Assembly (NCBI RefSeq): GCF_963678635.1
Contig: NC_087062.1
Span: 69,038,223 to 69,102,222, forward strand
Direction of reading: 5' to 3'
Length of the DNA: 64,000 nt
From: Symsagittifera roscoffensis
Lineage: Eukaryota; Xenacoelomorpha; Acoela; Convolutidae
In this document: positions 1 through 10,646 of the stretch, piece by piece
How positions within the stretch are numbered: the first letter of the stretch is position 1
Layout: the number at the start of each line of letters is the position of its first letter
The notes under the pieces: generated by a model
The model's input: the letters and a program-made list of their open reading frames with translations, nothing else
Databases searched by the model: none
What the model was told of the DNA's origin: nothing
Made by a program: the position numbers and the translations under genes

Positions 1-49
1 AAAGAAAATGAAAGGTTAGTGAAAATAAATGAAACTTGTCATAGAAGCT

Positions 50-1239
50 TTAATATGCTTGTATGTCAACTAGTGCTTCTGAAATTATATGATCGTGCTT
101 TTTATCAAAAATATTAAGTGTAAATAAGTATGATGTTTTAATAAAAAAATTTTCGGTTAGTTGTGGGTTTGCAAAGCGGTCTTCGTCTAAAAATTGATCA
201 TGGTTTGGACGGATGATATTACGATCGTAGTATTCTATTGAAAAATCGTTAGCTCGCGGTGCGGTGAATGTTTTTAATAATTTTTTATATCCAACATAAG
301 TAAATTGTCGAGGTGTTAATGATGTGGTGAGTCTATATAGTACATTTTTGTTCTTCTCTATATTTTCATTAGTATTTGCTAGTGGTAGATAAAGGGGGTT
401 CGTATAATTATAGTAAGCTGTCCAATGAAGTATTGGCATTAAAACGTGCTCATCAACAAAATTTCGTGTTTCATTAGGAATGGTAGAAGTATTTAAGGTA
501 TATTGTGGAAATGAGGGTAGGGTTATTTCAAAAATTTTTTTAGTGTTTGTGTGTTCTGGGTGGTTGATATCTTCTTTGGCTGTTCCGGGTTTGGCTGTAA
601 ATGCGTGATTTGGGAATTTTCGTTTAAAAGTGCGGTAAGCTCGGTTAGTGCTGGTAGGTGTTTCGGTGGATTTGGATGATTGGGCGAAAGATGGAGTGTA
701 AGCTGAAGAGGGTGTAGGAGTTGGTGGGTTTGATGATGTTACTGTTGACGATAGTTGATGTATCGTAAGAGTGTGGGGGTGTGTGAATTGTTGTTGTAAT
801 GTAATAAAATTGTCGAGTTCTTCGGAGATTTGGATGTTATCTGGGGAGTTATTATGTGATCTGTCGGAATTAAATGGAGAATAGGTTGGGGTTACTTGGG
901 AAGCGTAAGAAGGAGTGGAAAGGGATGGGAGTGGGTGACTGGTTTGGATGGGTTAAAAGGGGATTTTGAAAAAACTGAAGAATTGGTCTGGGTATGGGTA
1001 GAGGGAGATGGTTCGGAGTCTGCGAATTCATCGGGAGTTTCTACATCGGAGTTGTTAAATTGTGAGATAGTATGAAAAACTGAAATGTCTGAGTTAGTAT
1101 CAGAATTCACGCTTGATGGTATATTAATAACTGGAGAATCGGGTGGCGGGAAAGCAAAAAGTGGGATAATTGGGATTTGAATTTGGAGGTTGGCTGGGTG
1201 GGAATTTGAGCGATGGAGGGATCCAATTTGTCGGCTCAT
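50..1239 (-). pseudogene. ORF-Y: unknown accessory protein downstream of env (broken)
   Basis: The first part starts with an ATG at 1239 and is open to 892 (115 codons). After one frame change near 890 a second frame is open to base 50, adding about 280 codons. The first half is rich in Ser, Thr, Pro and Asn and looks disordered. The second half, roughly bases 50-560, is more globular, with many Tyr, Phe, Asn and Asp residues and no obvious membrane segment. I do not recognise the family. It lies directly after the envelope gene of element 1 on the same strand and shares its AT-rich codon use, so I infer an accessory gene of the element. It could instead be an extended, frame-shifted tail of env. 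Confidence 0.5.
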
Positions 1240-1406
1240 CGTGCGCTAAAAAAAATGATTATTTTGAGATTGAAAAGTGGTGGTATGAGGTTGTTCGATA
1301 ATTTGTTCATATGTATTATCATTTTGTGAATGTTTTGTCATTATGTGTTGAATGGGGCTTTGTGTTGCATTTGGTCTAAAATTTGGATTATTTGTGATTG
1401 TAGGTT

Positions 1407-3863
1407 TCAAAAATTTCGGGGAACTAATGATAATGGATGGTTTTGTGATAAGGTTGGTATCTGTGATGCTGTAGGTGCTGTATTGACATTATTATGTTCT
1501 TCGTGATATGTGTTTGGTCTTGTGGATGTTTTTGTATTGTATTCTTTTATTTGTGCATCCAGAAGTATTTTATTAATTGATGATGAAAAAATTCCAAAAA
1601 ATCCTGCAAATAAGATACGTGCTACACTTGCTTGGCGGTTTACTTGTGTGTGTATAGCGCATGTGTTATAGATTCCTTTTAACAGTGAGAAAAGAAATCC
1701 AATAAAATTAAACGTTGCGTATAAGATAGTCAATCTTTCTAAGATGTAATATGGCCATCCTAGAAAGGCGAGAATTTCGTTTTTTAAGGTTACAAAACTG
1801 AAAATATTTATGGGTGAAACATCTTGCGGTCGTTTTTTTTTTCACCGTTTAAATATATGTAATCTTTAATATCCTTAAAATATCCGCTGTAGTTTTGTGC
1901 GTAAATGTCTGAAAATCCTGCGGTTTCTGCAAGTTTTCTTATATTTTGGTTTATTGATTGTCGTTGAATAGTGTCCATCTGTGTTAGTAGTTCTTGAAAC
2001 TGTTGTTTTCTAATGTCATGTTGTATGTCGGATTTAGAATATATACCTATTGATTGTAAATCAATATTCGGGTTACGAGCGATAGCTCGGATACTTTCTG
2101 GTGAAAACTTTTTTAATGGCGGCATTAATGTTGGGTACGGTGTTAATAGATAGTTTTTATCTTCGTCGGGATTTAATTGTACTACGTTGTGGCTATTTTC
2201 AGATGCACATGGTACTGCTGTATCCCAAAAATACGTTCGTCTTGAGAGTGTTTCGACAAAATATACTTTATTTTTGTAGAATATTGGGATTCTTTTGTAA
2301 CATCTTTTATGTTCAAAAACGTATAAGGGTGATACTTTTTTGGTACAAGTGTAATACCATAAAATATTTCCTTCATAATCAATAAAATTTGATCTATTTC
2401 CGGATAACAAATATCCTGCATATGGTATTTTGAGAACTGCTAGTGCTAGTGACTGTAGAATTTGTGTTCTTTCAAGTTCACATAATTGATGTAGTGTTTC
2501 TAATTCTGTGAGTGACATTTCTTGAAAAATTCTACTAATTGTGTAGTCTAATTTCATATCTAAGTGAATATCATAGTGAATTGCGCCAAAATATGTGCGG
2601 TTCATGGGTGATAGTTCTTGTAACCGTGTACTATCGGCGTCTTGTGGTTTTAATTTTCCACCTATTCTTCCTATGTTTTTCTGAAATTTTACTGAAACAT
2701 AAGGATTTCCGTCTGTAGGTGAATGAGATGTGGCCATGGGGTTTACAATTAGATGTCCTGTTTTCATGTCGAAACCATCTTCGTATTCAACGAGGAGATC
2801 TGAGTACTGTGTTTTGTAAATTGTTGTTTTATATTTGCATGCTAGTTCTGTTTCCGGGTATATTTGAAATCGTGTTAGTTTATTTTCTATATTGTGGAGG
2901 TTTCTAAATTTAGCGTTAATGCTTCTGATTTGTTCAGGATTAAATTCTTCAAATGGGATTGATTCAATAAAATATTTTTGGTCAAATTTAATCATTCGGG
3001 CGTGTATCTTTGCTACTTGAAAACCTGTGCATGTTTCTTCAGGAAACCATACAATGGTTGCTTGTGTGCGTGTTGTAGGATCGCAATATCCTTGGTCATT
3101 TTTGCAAGGGAGCCGAATGCCTTGGTAAAGAATTGTGTCGTCTTTTAAATCTCGTGTTAGTTGTACTTTTTCAAGTTGTATTTTCCAATTAAAAAAACAT
3201 TATTTCTTGATATCCTTTATTTTTTGTATCTGCTTTGCAATTTGAAGGGTCATTGATACCTATATGAGGTATCCAGTGTTTATCATTTAGATCGTATGTC
3301 AATCTTCCGCGTGTTCCACGAAAGGGGAAATTTCTATCTAGTCTAATGTGACCTTGGTGTTTTTCAAGTTCTGCTTGATGTGCTAAGTCTGCAAAAATTT
3401 GAAAATTTACAAGTTTTCTGTTCATTCCGTCGTTTTGTGTTAAGTTTAGTCGTTTAAGTTCATTCTTATAGTCCTGAGTGCTAAGATGGAGTAATCTTTC
3501 TATTTTACTTTGATAGAAAGATTCGTGGTCTAGTCGGTTTTTATTTCTGTTTGAGACTTGCGAGCAATGTACTTTCTTTTCGGAAAATGTTGCTTTAAAT
3601 TTATATCCTGTTAATGTTGTTGATCGGGCTTTTGAGTATAATGTGGCTACTATATTTGTTGTTTCTATGGCTTGTGGTTCGGATTCGCATTGTGTGACTT
3701 GATTTATAGCGTACTTGTGTAGTGTTTTTTGTTCGTTTTCTTCACAATCATAGTGTGTTACTAACAAATCCTGAGGTCCTGTACGAGGGGATGGTTTTGT
3801 GTGTTGGTCGGAAAAAATTAGAAAAAGAATGTGTTGAAACGTAAATGTCTTTAAAATATACAT
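1407..3863 (-). pseudogene. env: Envelope-like glycoprotein resembling chuvirus/gB-type fusion proteins, two frameshifts
   Basis: Three collinear frames form one gene: 3863 to 3189, then about 3190 to 1808, then about 1810 to 1407. The N-terminal part has a short hydrophobic start followed by a YDC motif and spaced cysteines. The middle part has a hydrophobic PYAGYLLSG stretch, the CYKRIPIFYKNKVYF block and a later VPC cysteine. The last part is hydrophobic with at least one membrane-spanning segment near 1560-1640. From family knowledge this cysteine and aromatic pattern resembles glycoproteins of chuviruses and chuvirus-like env genes captured by invertebrate retroelements. The frame breaks fall in a T7 run near 3190 and a T10 run near 1830. 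Beyond 1407 a tail frame stays open to about 1130 and overlaps ORF-Y. Position after integrase supports an env role; the chuvirus link is pattern-based. Confidence 0.6.
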
Positions 3864-4962
3864 GTGTTTGATAATCCGGAGTATGGGTTATAAAATGTGA
3901 TAAATCCAATTGTGTTTTTGGTATATCTATCGTATTTATATATTACTTCAGTTGTTATAAATGGAGGAGGTAGAGATTGAGCTGTTATGTTTGGTAGACT
4001 TAGGGGAAAAGGGTGTTGAACTATATTAATAAGTCTGATTGTGATTTCAAATTTTAGTTGGAGACTGTTTTGTTGAAGTATTTGAATGTTATGTTCTCGG
4101 ATATCGTCGTGGATATCTTGTCTATATTGTAATCTATTAAGTGCCCAACTATGGAGTCGGTTACTTTCTTGATGGAGGTGCTACGAAAGTGTTCCAATCT
4201 AATCGTAAAGGTATATTTGACGTTGATGTTCTCGATATCTAGCGTCGAGGTTGTTTGGGAAATTTAAAGGGAAAAGTGTCGGTGAGATTTGACTTAATGA
4301 CGGGAGTGATAGTGTTTCTGGTAATGATGATAGTGTTGTATCAGAAGAAATATCTATTGGTTCATTTACAATGTTCGGTTTACCTTGTGTATATGAGTGT
4401 GTTGTCCAATATGGTGGTCTTTCTGTCGTGTCTGGGGATTAAAAGGGTTTTCTCGGATTTGCTGTGATATGGGGGTTGAACCTAGGTAGTCTGAGGGTAT
4501 ATTTGAGGTGCTATGTTGTGAAAGGAGTGTAGAAGTTTCTGGCAGTGTACTGCTTGAATTTTCTGAAGTGGTTGATGTTGATGACTGGGGTATATCAAAA
4601 TGAACTCTGGGGGTTTGAAAATTTCTATTTCTTCGCAGATGTATAATTTGTCAATTTACTTCAACTGTATTTTGATTTTGACTAATATGCCTTATTCTAT
4701 TTAAATCTTGTGGTAATGTGGGGTACAAATTATATGTTGGTTCACTTAGGGATGCTTGTCGCTGAACTGGTTCTAGTGGTTCGGGTAAACGGGCGTGTCT
4801 TTGTTCGAAAGTGTACGGGTTATCTTGAAAGAAATTCGTGTGGATGTTTGGGGGTTTTGGGTAGCTGTAGGTCTGACTGGGTTTTCTTGGGAAGATGTCG
4901 GTAAAGACTGTTTTGGTGATAGTTGGTTAGCAATTTTGGAAATGTGACAGATTTATCTACTT
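3851..4962 (-). pseudogene. ORF-X: Ser/Thr/Pro-rich unknown protein just upstream of env (broken)
   Basis: On the minus strand a frame is open from about 4962, with an in-frame TGA near 4650 and a frame change near 4430, then further stops near 4200. It ends at a TAA at 3851-3853. The N-terminal two thirds is rich in Ser, Thr, Pro and Gln and looks disordered. The C-terminal third contains a Gln/His/Asn-rich helical stretch and then a Pro-rich segment. The final codons overlap the env ATG at 3861-3863 in another frame, a typical compact viral arrangement. I see no known domain. Composition resembles ORF-Y, and both contain a PFNP motif. I infer an accessory ORF of element 1; a leader portion of env is the alternative. 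Confidence 0.45.
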
Positions 4963-5026
4963 CTTATTGGGAAGATTTATGTTTATTGTAATATTCTTCG
5001 ATGAAAAGAATTAAAAGTATTGATGC

Positions 5027-5152
5027 TTAGGCGAATGTGACTATTGCCTTTTTTACACATTTGCACATTGTCATAATTAGGGATGATAGAAATGTGATGA
5101 AAATTATGAATAGTAAGAAAATATCTGTTCTACTAAAAATTGTTCGTATCAT
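5027..5152 (-). CDS. 41-residue single-pass membrane ORF of element 1
   Basis: An ATG at 5150-5152 opens a 41-codon frame ending with TAA at 5027-5029. The peptide has a short basic start, one hydrophobic segment of about 20 residues (FLLFIIFITFLSSLIMTM) and a short Cys/Lys tail. Its ATG immediately follows the TAA of the upstream 79-residue hydrophobic ORF in the same frame. No family is recognised. In a T-rich sequence hydrophobic peptides arise by chance, so the call rests on the tight arrangement and its place between integrase and env. Confidence 0.3.
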   Translation of the reverse strand: MIRTIFSRTDIFLLFIIFITFLSSLIMTMCKCVKKAIVTFA

Positions 5153-5392
5153 TTAAGTAGACTTTGAATTATCGTACCTGTGAATGTGGTCAATGATTTG
5201 GGAAAGTTGAATATATATTTCAAATAGGGAGTAGAAAATTAAAAAAATATTGCAAAAAAATTTTAGAATGATTATTAGGGCTTCAAAAATTTCAATAAAA
5301 AATATTAGCAAAAGCTTAAATAGAATGAAGAATTTTATGAAAAGGTTTATGATTATATTTTTTAAAGTATTGACTGTTAAAGAGAACAGCAT
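5153..5392 (-). CDS. 79-residue hydrophobic ORF of element 1
   Basis: The frame starts with ATG at 5390-5392 and stops at 5153-5155. It encodes a Phe/Ile/Leu-rich peptide with about two predicted membrane segments, then a polar tail with His and Asp. It lies between integrase and ORF-X of element 1 and directly abuts the next small ORF. The codon bias of the T-rich strand inflates hydrophobicity, so this could be fortuitous. A small membrane protein of the element is the other reading. Confidence 0.28.
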   Translation of the reverse strand: MLFSLTVNTLKNIIINLFIKFFILFKLLLIFFIEIFEALIIILKFFCNIFLIFYSLFEIYIQLSQIIDHIHRYDNSKST

Positions 5393-6202
5393 TTAAGAAA
5401 TGATTCGTTTGTCGAATATTTTTTGAATTTCTGGGGCGGAATTCAAGTGTGGTCGGATTATTTAATGATTTTTTGACAAGTGGGTTGAGTTTTGTTAAAA
5501 ATTGTTAAAGGCTAATTTTATGGTGCTTGGGAGGTCTTCTTTGCTTTGTTTTAATTTGTTGGGTAATCTGGGGTATTTTTGAAATATTTGTACTTTAAGC
5601 CAAATGATCATGGTCCTTTTTTACTTTAGGCTAATTTGCGATTTTTGGTTGGAGGGTTTTTGAGGTCTAAGTTGGGAAAATATTGTTGATTTTTGCATTA
5701 TTTGATAGGGGAGGGCTGTAATATTTTGGTGGTGTTTATTTTAGTTGTCAAATTTTAGCAAGTTGCTTATTTTGACCTGGAGGTTGGAAAGTTATAGTTA
5801 TAGATATGCCTGGAGATTAATATCTATCGGCTAGTAGGTTTGTGTTAGAGATATTGAAGGTGACGGATTTGAGAGAATCCTATTGGCTGAATTTAAACTA
5901 GACTTGTTGCGTCATTTTCAGCATGCTATCTTGAAAATGTGAAAGTTCAAAATGATTAGAGGTGTACTAATTATAAGCTTTTAAAATTAAAGTTGTTTTT
6001 GAAATTCAACTTTCTTTAATATTTTAGATTGTGGGATGAATGTTTTGTAATTTTTACGTGGTTGATTTCTAAGTCGTGATGAAACTCTGTTATCTGATTT
6101 TTCTATTTGTTCTTGTGGTAAGATTTTTTCTATCATTTTCCTGTTTTTTCTTTCTTTTTGAGGTATTTTTGGGTCTGGTGTTTTTGAGTTCTGTTTTTGA
6201 TC
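5393..6202. other. Non-coding spacer of element 1 between integrase and small ORFs
   Basis: About 0.8 kb of T-rich plus-strand sequence with no frame on either strand that resembles a known protein. A splice acceptor for a subgenomic env transcript could lie here, but I cannot identify one. Confidence 0.4.
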
Positions 6203-7705
6203 TTATTTATGATGAATGTCGTCATGTACATTTATTTCTTGTTTTGTATATGTTTTGTTTTGAATGACTTTTAAACCTGTACAAGAATATAATTGAGTTA
6301 ATTCGCTTAATGCGTATTCTTTTGGGTAGTAAGTTAATAAATTGTTTCGATGTTGAACAATTTCTTTTTTAGTTGAATCTGTGAGTTTGTATGTTACTTC
6401 AGTGGGTTTGGCAATTATTTGATATGGTCCTTTTCGAAGTGGTTTTAATTTTTTAGAGATTCCTTTTTGTGTATTAAAATTAGGTATTAAAACAAATGTT
6501 CCAATTTTCAAATCTGTGGCTGGCATAAAACGTGAATTAATTTGGTTGTTAATGTTTTGCCTTTGTAACAATTTCTTTGTTACTTTTTGATAGATTTCAT
6601 TATGCTTTTTATCTATATTTAAAATCCATTCGATATGTGTGCCGGAGGCTAATTTGAGAACTTGAGGGTGATGAAAATGATCTTCATCATGTGTGTGTAA
6701 TGGTAGATTATAGCATATTGAATCTTTATTTGGTTTGCAATGACCTTGTGCATTTTTGTGAGCATTTGCTGTGAACATAATTGGTTTTCTTGGTTTTTGA
6801 TTAAAAACCATTTCATATGGTGACATTCTTAAAGTTGTCGTTATTTGTGAATTGTATGATAAGGGAAATAATTTTACATCTGCTGACCATTCTGTGTATC
6901 GTGTATCGTTTCCATTAATGATACTTCTAAGATATTCTTGTAATGAACGGTTCATACCTTCGACTAAACCGTTTGTCCAAGGTGCATGAGATGTACGTGG
7001 TTTATGTTTAATGTTGTATAAGTGGCATAGTGTGATGATTTCATTATTAATAAATTCTGTACCGTTGTCTGTAACTAGGATTTCGGGTAATCCGAATTTA
7101 GCTATCCAGTGTTCGAAAAGTGTTGTGTAGGCATAATAAGCATTACAATGTGGTCCTGGGTTGAGTTCTACATAGTGCGTGAATGCATCAACAATGGTCA
7201 TAAGGTAAGAATTTCCTTCAGAGGATGGTGAAATTGGTCCTTTAGTTTCAAATGAAATTCTATGGTTAAAATATAAATTTTTTCCTTTAAAATCTTGTTT
7301 TTGTGCTATTTGCTTTTGATTTGGATAAGGTTTGTTCAATTGACATATTATACAATCATTGCATAATACTTTTATCCAAATTGGGGCATTTGGAAGGTGA
7401 AAATTTTGTGTAAAGTTTGAGTATGTCTTTTCTGATCCTGAGTGTCCTTTTGTATTTTGAGTATGGGAGATGTTAAATGCTATCAGTATCATACTTAAAG
7501 GAAGACAGGGAACTTTAGAATCATCTAATTGATATTCTAAAAGATCTGTATTTTCATTGATTGTTGTATTATTAAATTTTCGGAAATATCGAAGGAGTGT
7601 TTTGTTTCCTAAAGTTGTGGTATCATCTTTTGCTGGTTTTGTTTTATATTTGGGCCATGATTTGAGTTGTCTAATTACTGGGTCAAAATTTTGGTATTGT
7701 TTCAA
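6203..7705 (-). CDS. pol (IN): Integrase of element 1 (catalytic Asp replaced by Glu)
   Basis: A 500-residue frame contains an N-terminal zinc-binding region (HTQNTKGHSG, then CIIC), followed by the catalytic core. The second and third catalytic positions are visible as VTDNGTEF and NGLVEGMNR. The first should be an Asp before GPI, but the sequence reads FETKGPI, so Glu stands there. The C-terminal part has a GPY/F-type region (LRKGPYQIIAKP), typical of Ty3/gypsy integrases. Upstream, 7706-8230 is open in continuation and starts with the end of RNase H (LPDTLSRN), so this is the integrase portion of a pol polyprotein and the listed start is not a true initiation site. The Glu substitution would be expected to impair strand transfer. 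Confidence 0.88.
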   Translation of the reverse strand: MKQYQNFDPVIRQLKSWPKYKTKPAKDDTTTLGNKTLLRYFRKFNNTTINENTDLLEYQLDDSKVPCLPLSMILIAFNISHTQNTKGHSGSEKTYSNFTQNFHLPNAPIWIKVLCNDCIICQLNKPYPNQKQIAQKQDFKGKNLYFNHRISFETKGPISPSSEGNSYLMTIVDAFTHYVELNPGPHCNAYYAYTTLFEHWIAKFGLPEILVTDNGTEFINNEIITLCHLYNIKHKPRTSHAPWTNGLVEGMNRSLQEYLRSIINGNDTRYTEWSADVKLFPLSYNSQITTTLRMSPYEMVFNQKPRKPIMFTANAHKNAQGHCKPNKDSICYNLPLHTHDEDHFHHPQVLKLASGTHIEWILNIDKKHNEIYQKVTKKLLQRQNINNQINSRFMPATDLKIGTFVLIPNFNTQKGISKKLKPLRKGPYQIIAKPTEVTYKLTDSTKKEIVQHRNNLLTYYPKEYALSELTQLYSCTGLKVIQNKTYTKQEINVHDDIHHK

Positions 7706-8233
7706 AAGTTGAAGTGTAATTTTTTCTGTTGGTGGGAGAAAAATAATATCAATTTCTAGTTTTGATAAGAGAATTGTGTCAAGAGGGTCATGGAGGTTAA
7801 AAACTTGATTTATTGTGTATTTCGAATCATTTGTTTGTCGTCCTGATAAATTGATTTTATCGGTTAAATTTTCTTTTTCAATTAATGGAAAAAGGTCTAT
7901 TTTGAGCGGTTGTTGTTTGATTTTTTTTTGAGTATTATTTTTTATCCATTGTGAGTATGGAGTTGGTTTAAAGGTAGATGTACCTAATAAATCAACTTCA
8001 TAGTGATTATTTTGGCAATCTAGGTAGAGTGGAAAATGTTGTAGATTATTTTTTTGTGATTGATCAATGTCCGTTTTTACTGCGTATTTGCATTCTAATC
8101 GGGGTGATGTTTCATCTTTTGCGAGATAGAATTTGTTATTTTTCGGTATTTCAACTGTGGTTTTTCGTGTAATTAGTTCAAGTGGCGTATTTCTACTTAA
8201 TGTATCTGGTAATGCAAGGTTTTTTCCTGCTGT

Positions 8234-9650
8234 CTAAACTATATGTAAGTTTAGGAATTTCATCAAAATTAGTTGAAATCTATAAACTCTATGATTTGGA
8301 TTTGATTTTTGAGTGAAAAGAAATATAATTGGTTTATGATCTGTAAATAAAACTGTTGGGTGTTTTGATCCAAGTATCAGAAATTCGTATTCTGTAAGTG
8401 TGTATATTATAGCTGTACATTCTCTCATTAAAGTAGAGAGTCTTAGCTCGGCTTGCGTGAATACTCATGGATTTGCTGATATAAGATTCATTTTATTTGT
8501 TCCACTATGTGATTGTAATAATGCTGCGCCGAAGCATCGCATATTGCATAGAATGGTTGGTTTGGATCTGGAATTGTGTTTGAAATTTGTTCTGTCAAAA
8601 GTTTTTTAATTTCTTCGAATCGTGTTTGATGTTCAGTGGTCCATTCAAAATTATTTATTTGTCTGAGGATGTTATAAAAAGGTCTTAAGTATAATTGCAT
8701 TTTGTAAACATATTTACTTAAGAAATTCAACATTCCAAGAAATTCTTGGATTTTCTTTTTATTTGTAGGTGGCTGAAGTTTTTGAGTTGCATCAATGCGT
8801 GATTTTAATGGGGTGATAGTGTTTTGTTCGATATTATGTCCTAAAAATTTAACGCGTGTTAAGAAGAAATGTGATTTATCGAGGGCTGCTTTCAGATTTT
8901 CGTTCTGAAGTATTTTGTGATATTTTTCCAAGACTGTAAACATTTCGTCTTTAGTTTGTGATTGCATAAAAACATCATTTAAATATGTGATTGCCTTTTT
9001 CATGAGCATTAGTGGTCTAAAAATTTTACTCATGAAAGCTGAAAAAGCTGCTGGTCCTATGGATATTCCATAGAATAATCGATTAAATTCGTATTGTTGA
9101 TTTCCAATAACAAATTGTGTTAATCGTCGTGATTGTTCATCTAGTGGCATTTGATTGTAAGCACTATTTATATCTGCGGTTGTGAAGTACTTACCATTTA
9201 TCTTTGTTAAGATAACTTGTATTGGTTCAATGGGCCAATTAAATTTTGATTCGTCAATTAGTGAATTGAGATATCTAGCGTCTAAAACTATTTTTAGTGA
9301 TTCACCTTTTGCTAGAATGATAACAAGGTTGATGAAGGTATTACCTTTTGGTTGTTCTTCCGTATTTACTGGTGATATAATCTCTTATTGTTCTAAAATA
9401 TCAAGTAATCTATTTACCTTGTCGTGTAAGTGAATCGGTACTTTACTTGCTCTTTGTTTTTTGAAAACTGCGTCAGGTTTTAATGGTAGGTGTAGCGATG
9501 AACTAATTGTTCCAACGTCAAATTTTGATGTTGCATAGACTGTGGAGTATTTTATTAGTTGTTTAACTAATTTGTCAAATTCATCTTGTGTTATTTGTGA
9601 ATGTTGAAAAAAAAATATTGTTAAAAATTTTTGTTGTTCTTTTGTGTAAT
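8234..9650 (-). pseudogene. pol (RT-RH): Reverse transcriptase and RNase H of element 1, broken and catalytically altered
   Basis: The frame from about 9640 contains the protease-RT linker (LHLPLKPDAVFKKQRASK), an in-frame TAA near 9390, then the palm domain with TTADINSAYNQ (motif A Asp present) and LFYGISIGPAAF. The expected Y-x-D-D motif reads YLND near 8990, so the first Asp is Asn. RNase H begins with CDAS at about 8530; a frameshift near 8485 and an in-frame TGA near 8462 precede REC and the TDHKP motif at 8330. The breaks and the YLND change make this copy non-functional. Order and motifs are those of Ty3/gypsy pol. Confidence 0.88.
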
Positions 9651-9653
9651 TTG

Positions 9654-10646
9654 TTATATTAAATGTCGGTTTAAAATATGGTGTCTTTGTGAAGTAATCT
9701 GTATTTCTTTTTTAATTACTATTATATGATTTATGGATAATTCTTCGTTAAGAATTGTTGATTGACAAATATCTAATAGTTGTAATATATTATTTACTCG
9801 ATATGCTACTTCATTTATAGGTGAAGTTGTAGCGTTTGTTTCACAATATCCTAATAGTCCTAAGGGTAGTGTTATTTGATATGGTGTATTATTATACACG
9901 TGTAGTGAAATAATATCTGAATTTGTGTTTTTTAAGTATTTTATGGATGATATTGTAATTTTGAAAAATTTGTGAATGGGTTTAAATTCGAAATCTGACA
10001 TAAAAAGTTGTTGTTTGTTTTGATTTTTGTCGTACCGATGAACTTGTTTTATTGAAATGTTATATACGTTTTGTGATAGTGGTTTCAAGTGTTTTCGTTC
10101 TTGATTATAAATGGGGTAAAATTTTGAGAAAAATCGTGGTTGTTTGTTTAATCTTTGAAAGAAAGTTAAGGCTGTGATTTTCGTTTTTGTATATTTATCT
10201 TTGATATGGATTTTACTATTTAAGATTTTTGTTGTTGGTATATATTTAGTTATAAACGGTATGCCAATGATATTGTGCTTAATATCAGTAATATGAAATG
10301 TTTGTTTAAATGGCATATTCAAAATTTTGTTTTGTTCCATTGTTCTTGTAGGAACAAGGAATAGTTGCATTTTTCCATAATTTACTAATGTTGATCCTTG
10401 TGCTGTTGCTAATTTACTAGATGTTTCAAGAGGTGTTAAATTCGGATGTAGTGTTTTGATTTCATTCCATGTGGGAATGTTAATGATATTTGATTCTGCT
10501 CCTGAGTCGATTAAAAAATCAATTTCAAGATCTGGTGGTTGAAATTCTTTACTTCTTGGACTCTCTAAGGGAAATGGGATTGTCCAAATTTTTTCTCTCT
10601 GTTGTTCTTTTGTATGTTTTGATAAATATGTTTTGTGTTTGAGCAT
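9654..10646 (-). CDS. pol (PR): Aspartic protease region of element 1
   Basis: A 330-residue frame contains FLIDSGAESNIIN, the D-S-G-A active-site signature of retroviral-type aspartic proteases, at roughly bases 10490-10530. A flap and GIPFITKY-like segment follows. About 200 further residues form the connector to RT. The protein lies between gag and RT as in Ty3/gypsy elements, and its 5' end overlaps the last gag frame at 10565-10646, so it is probably made by frameshifting or as part of a Gag-Pol fusion. Confidence 0.8.
   Translation of the reverse strand: MLKHKTYLSKHTKEQQREKIWTIPFPLESPRSKEFQPPDLEIDFLIDSGAESNIINIPTWNEIKTLHPNLTPLETSSKLATAQGSTLVNYGKMQLFLVPTRTMEQNKILNMPFKQTFHITDIKHNIIGIPFITKYIPTTKILNSKIHIKDKYTKTKITALTFFQRLNKQPRFFSKFYPIYNQERKHLKPLSQNVYNISIKQVHRYDKNQNKQQLFMSDFEFKPIHKFFKITISSIKYLKNTNSDIISLHVYNNTPYQITLPLGLLGYCETNATTSPINEVAYRVNNILQLLDICQSTILNEELSINHIIVIKKEIQITSQRHHILNRHLI

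Noticed and set aside
4255-4904. Plus-strand ORFs of 70 and 64 codons
   Set aside because: They are antisense to the longer Ser/Thr/Pro-rich ORF-X of element 1.
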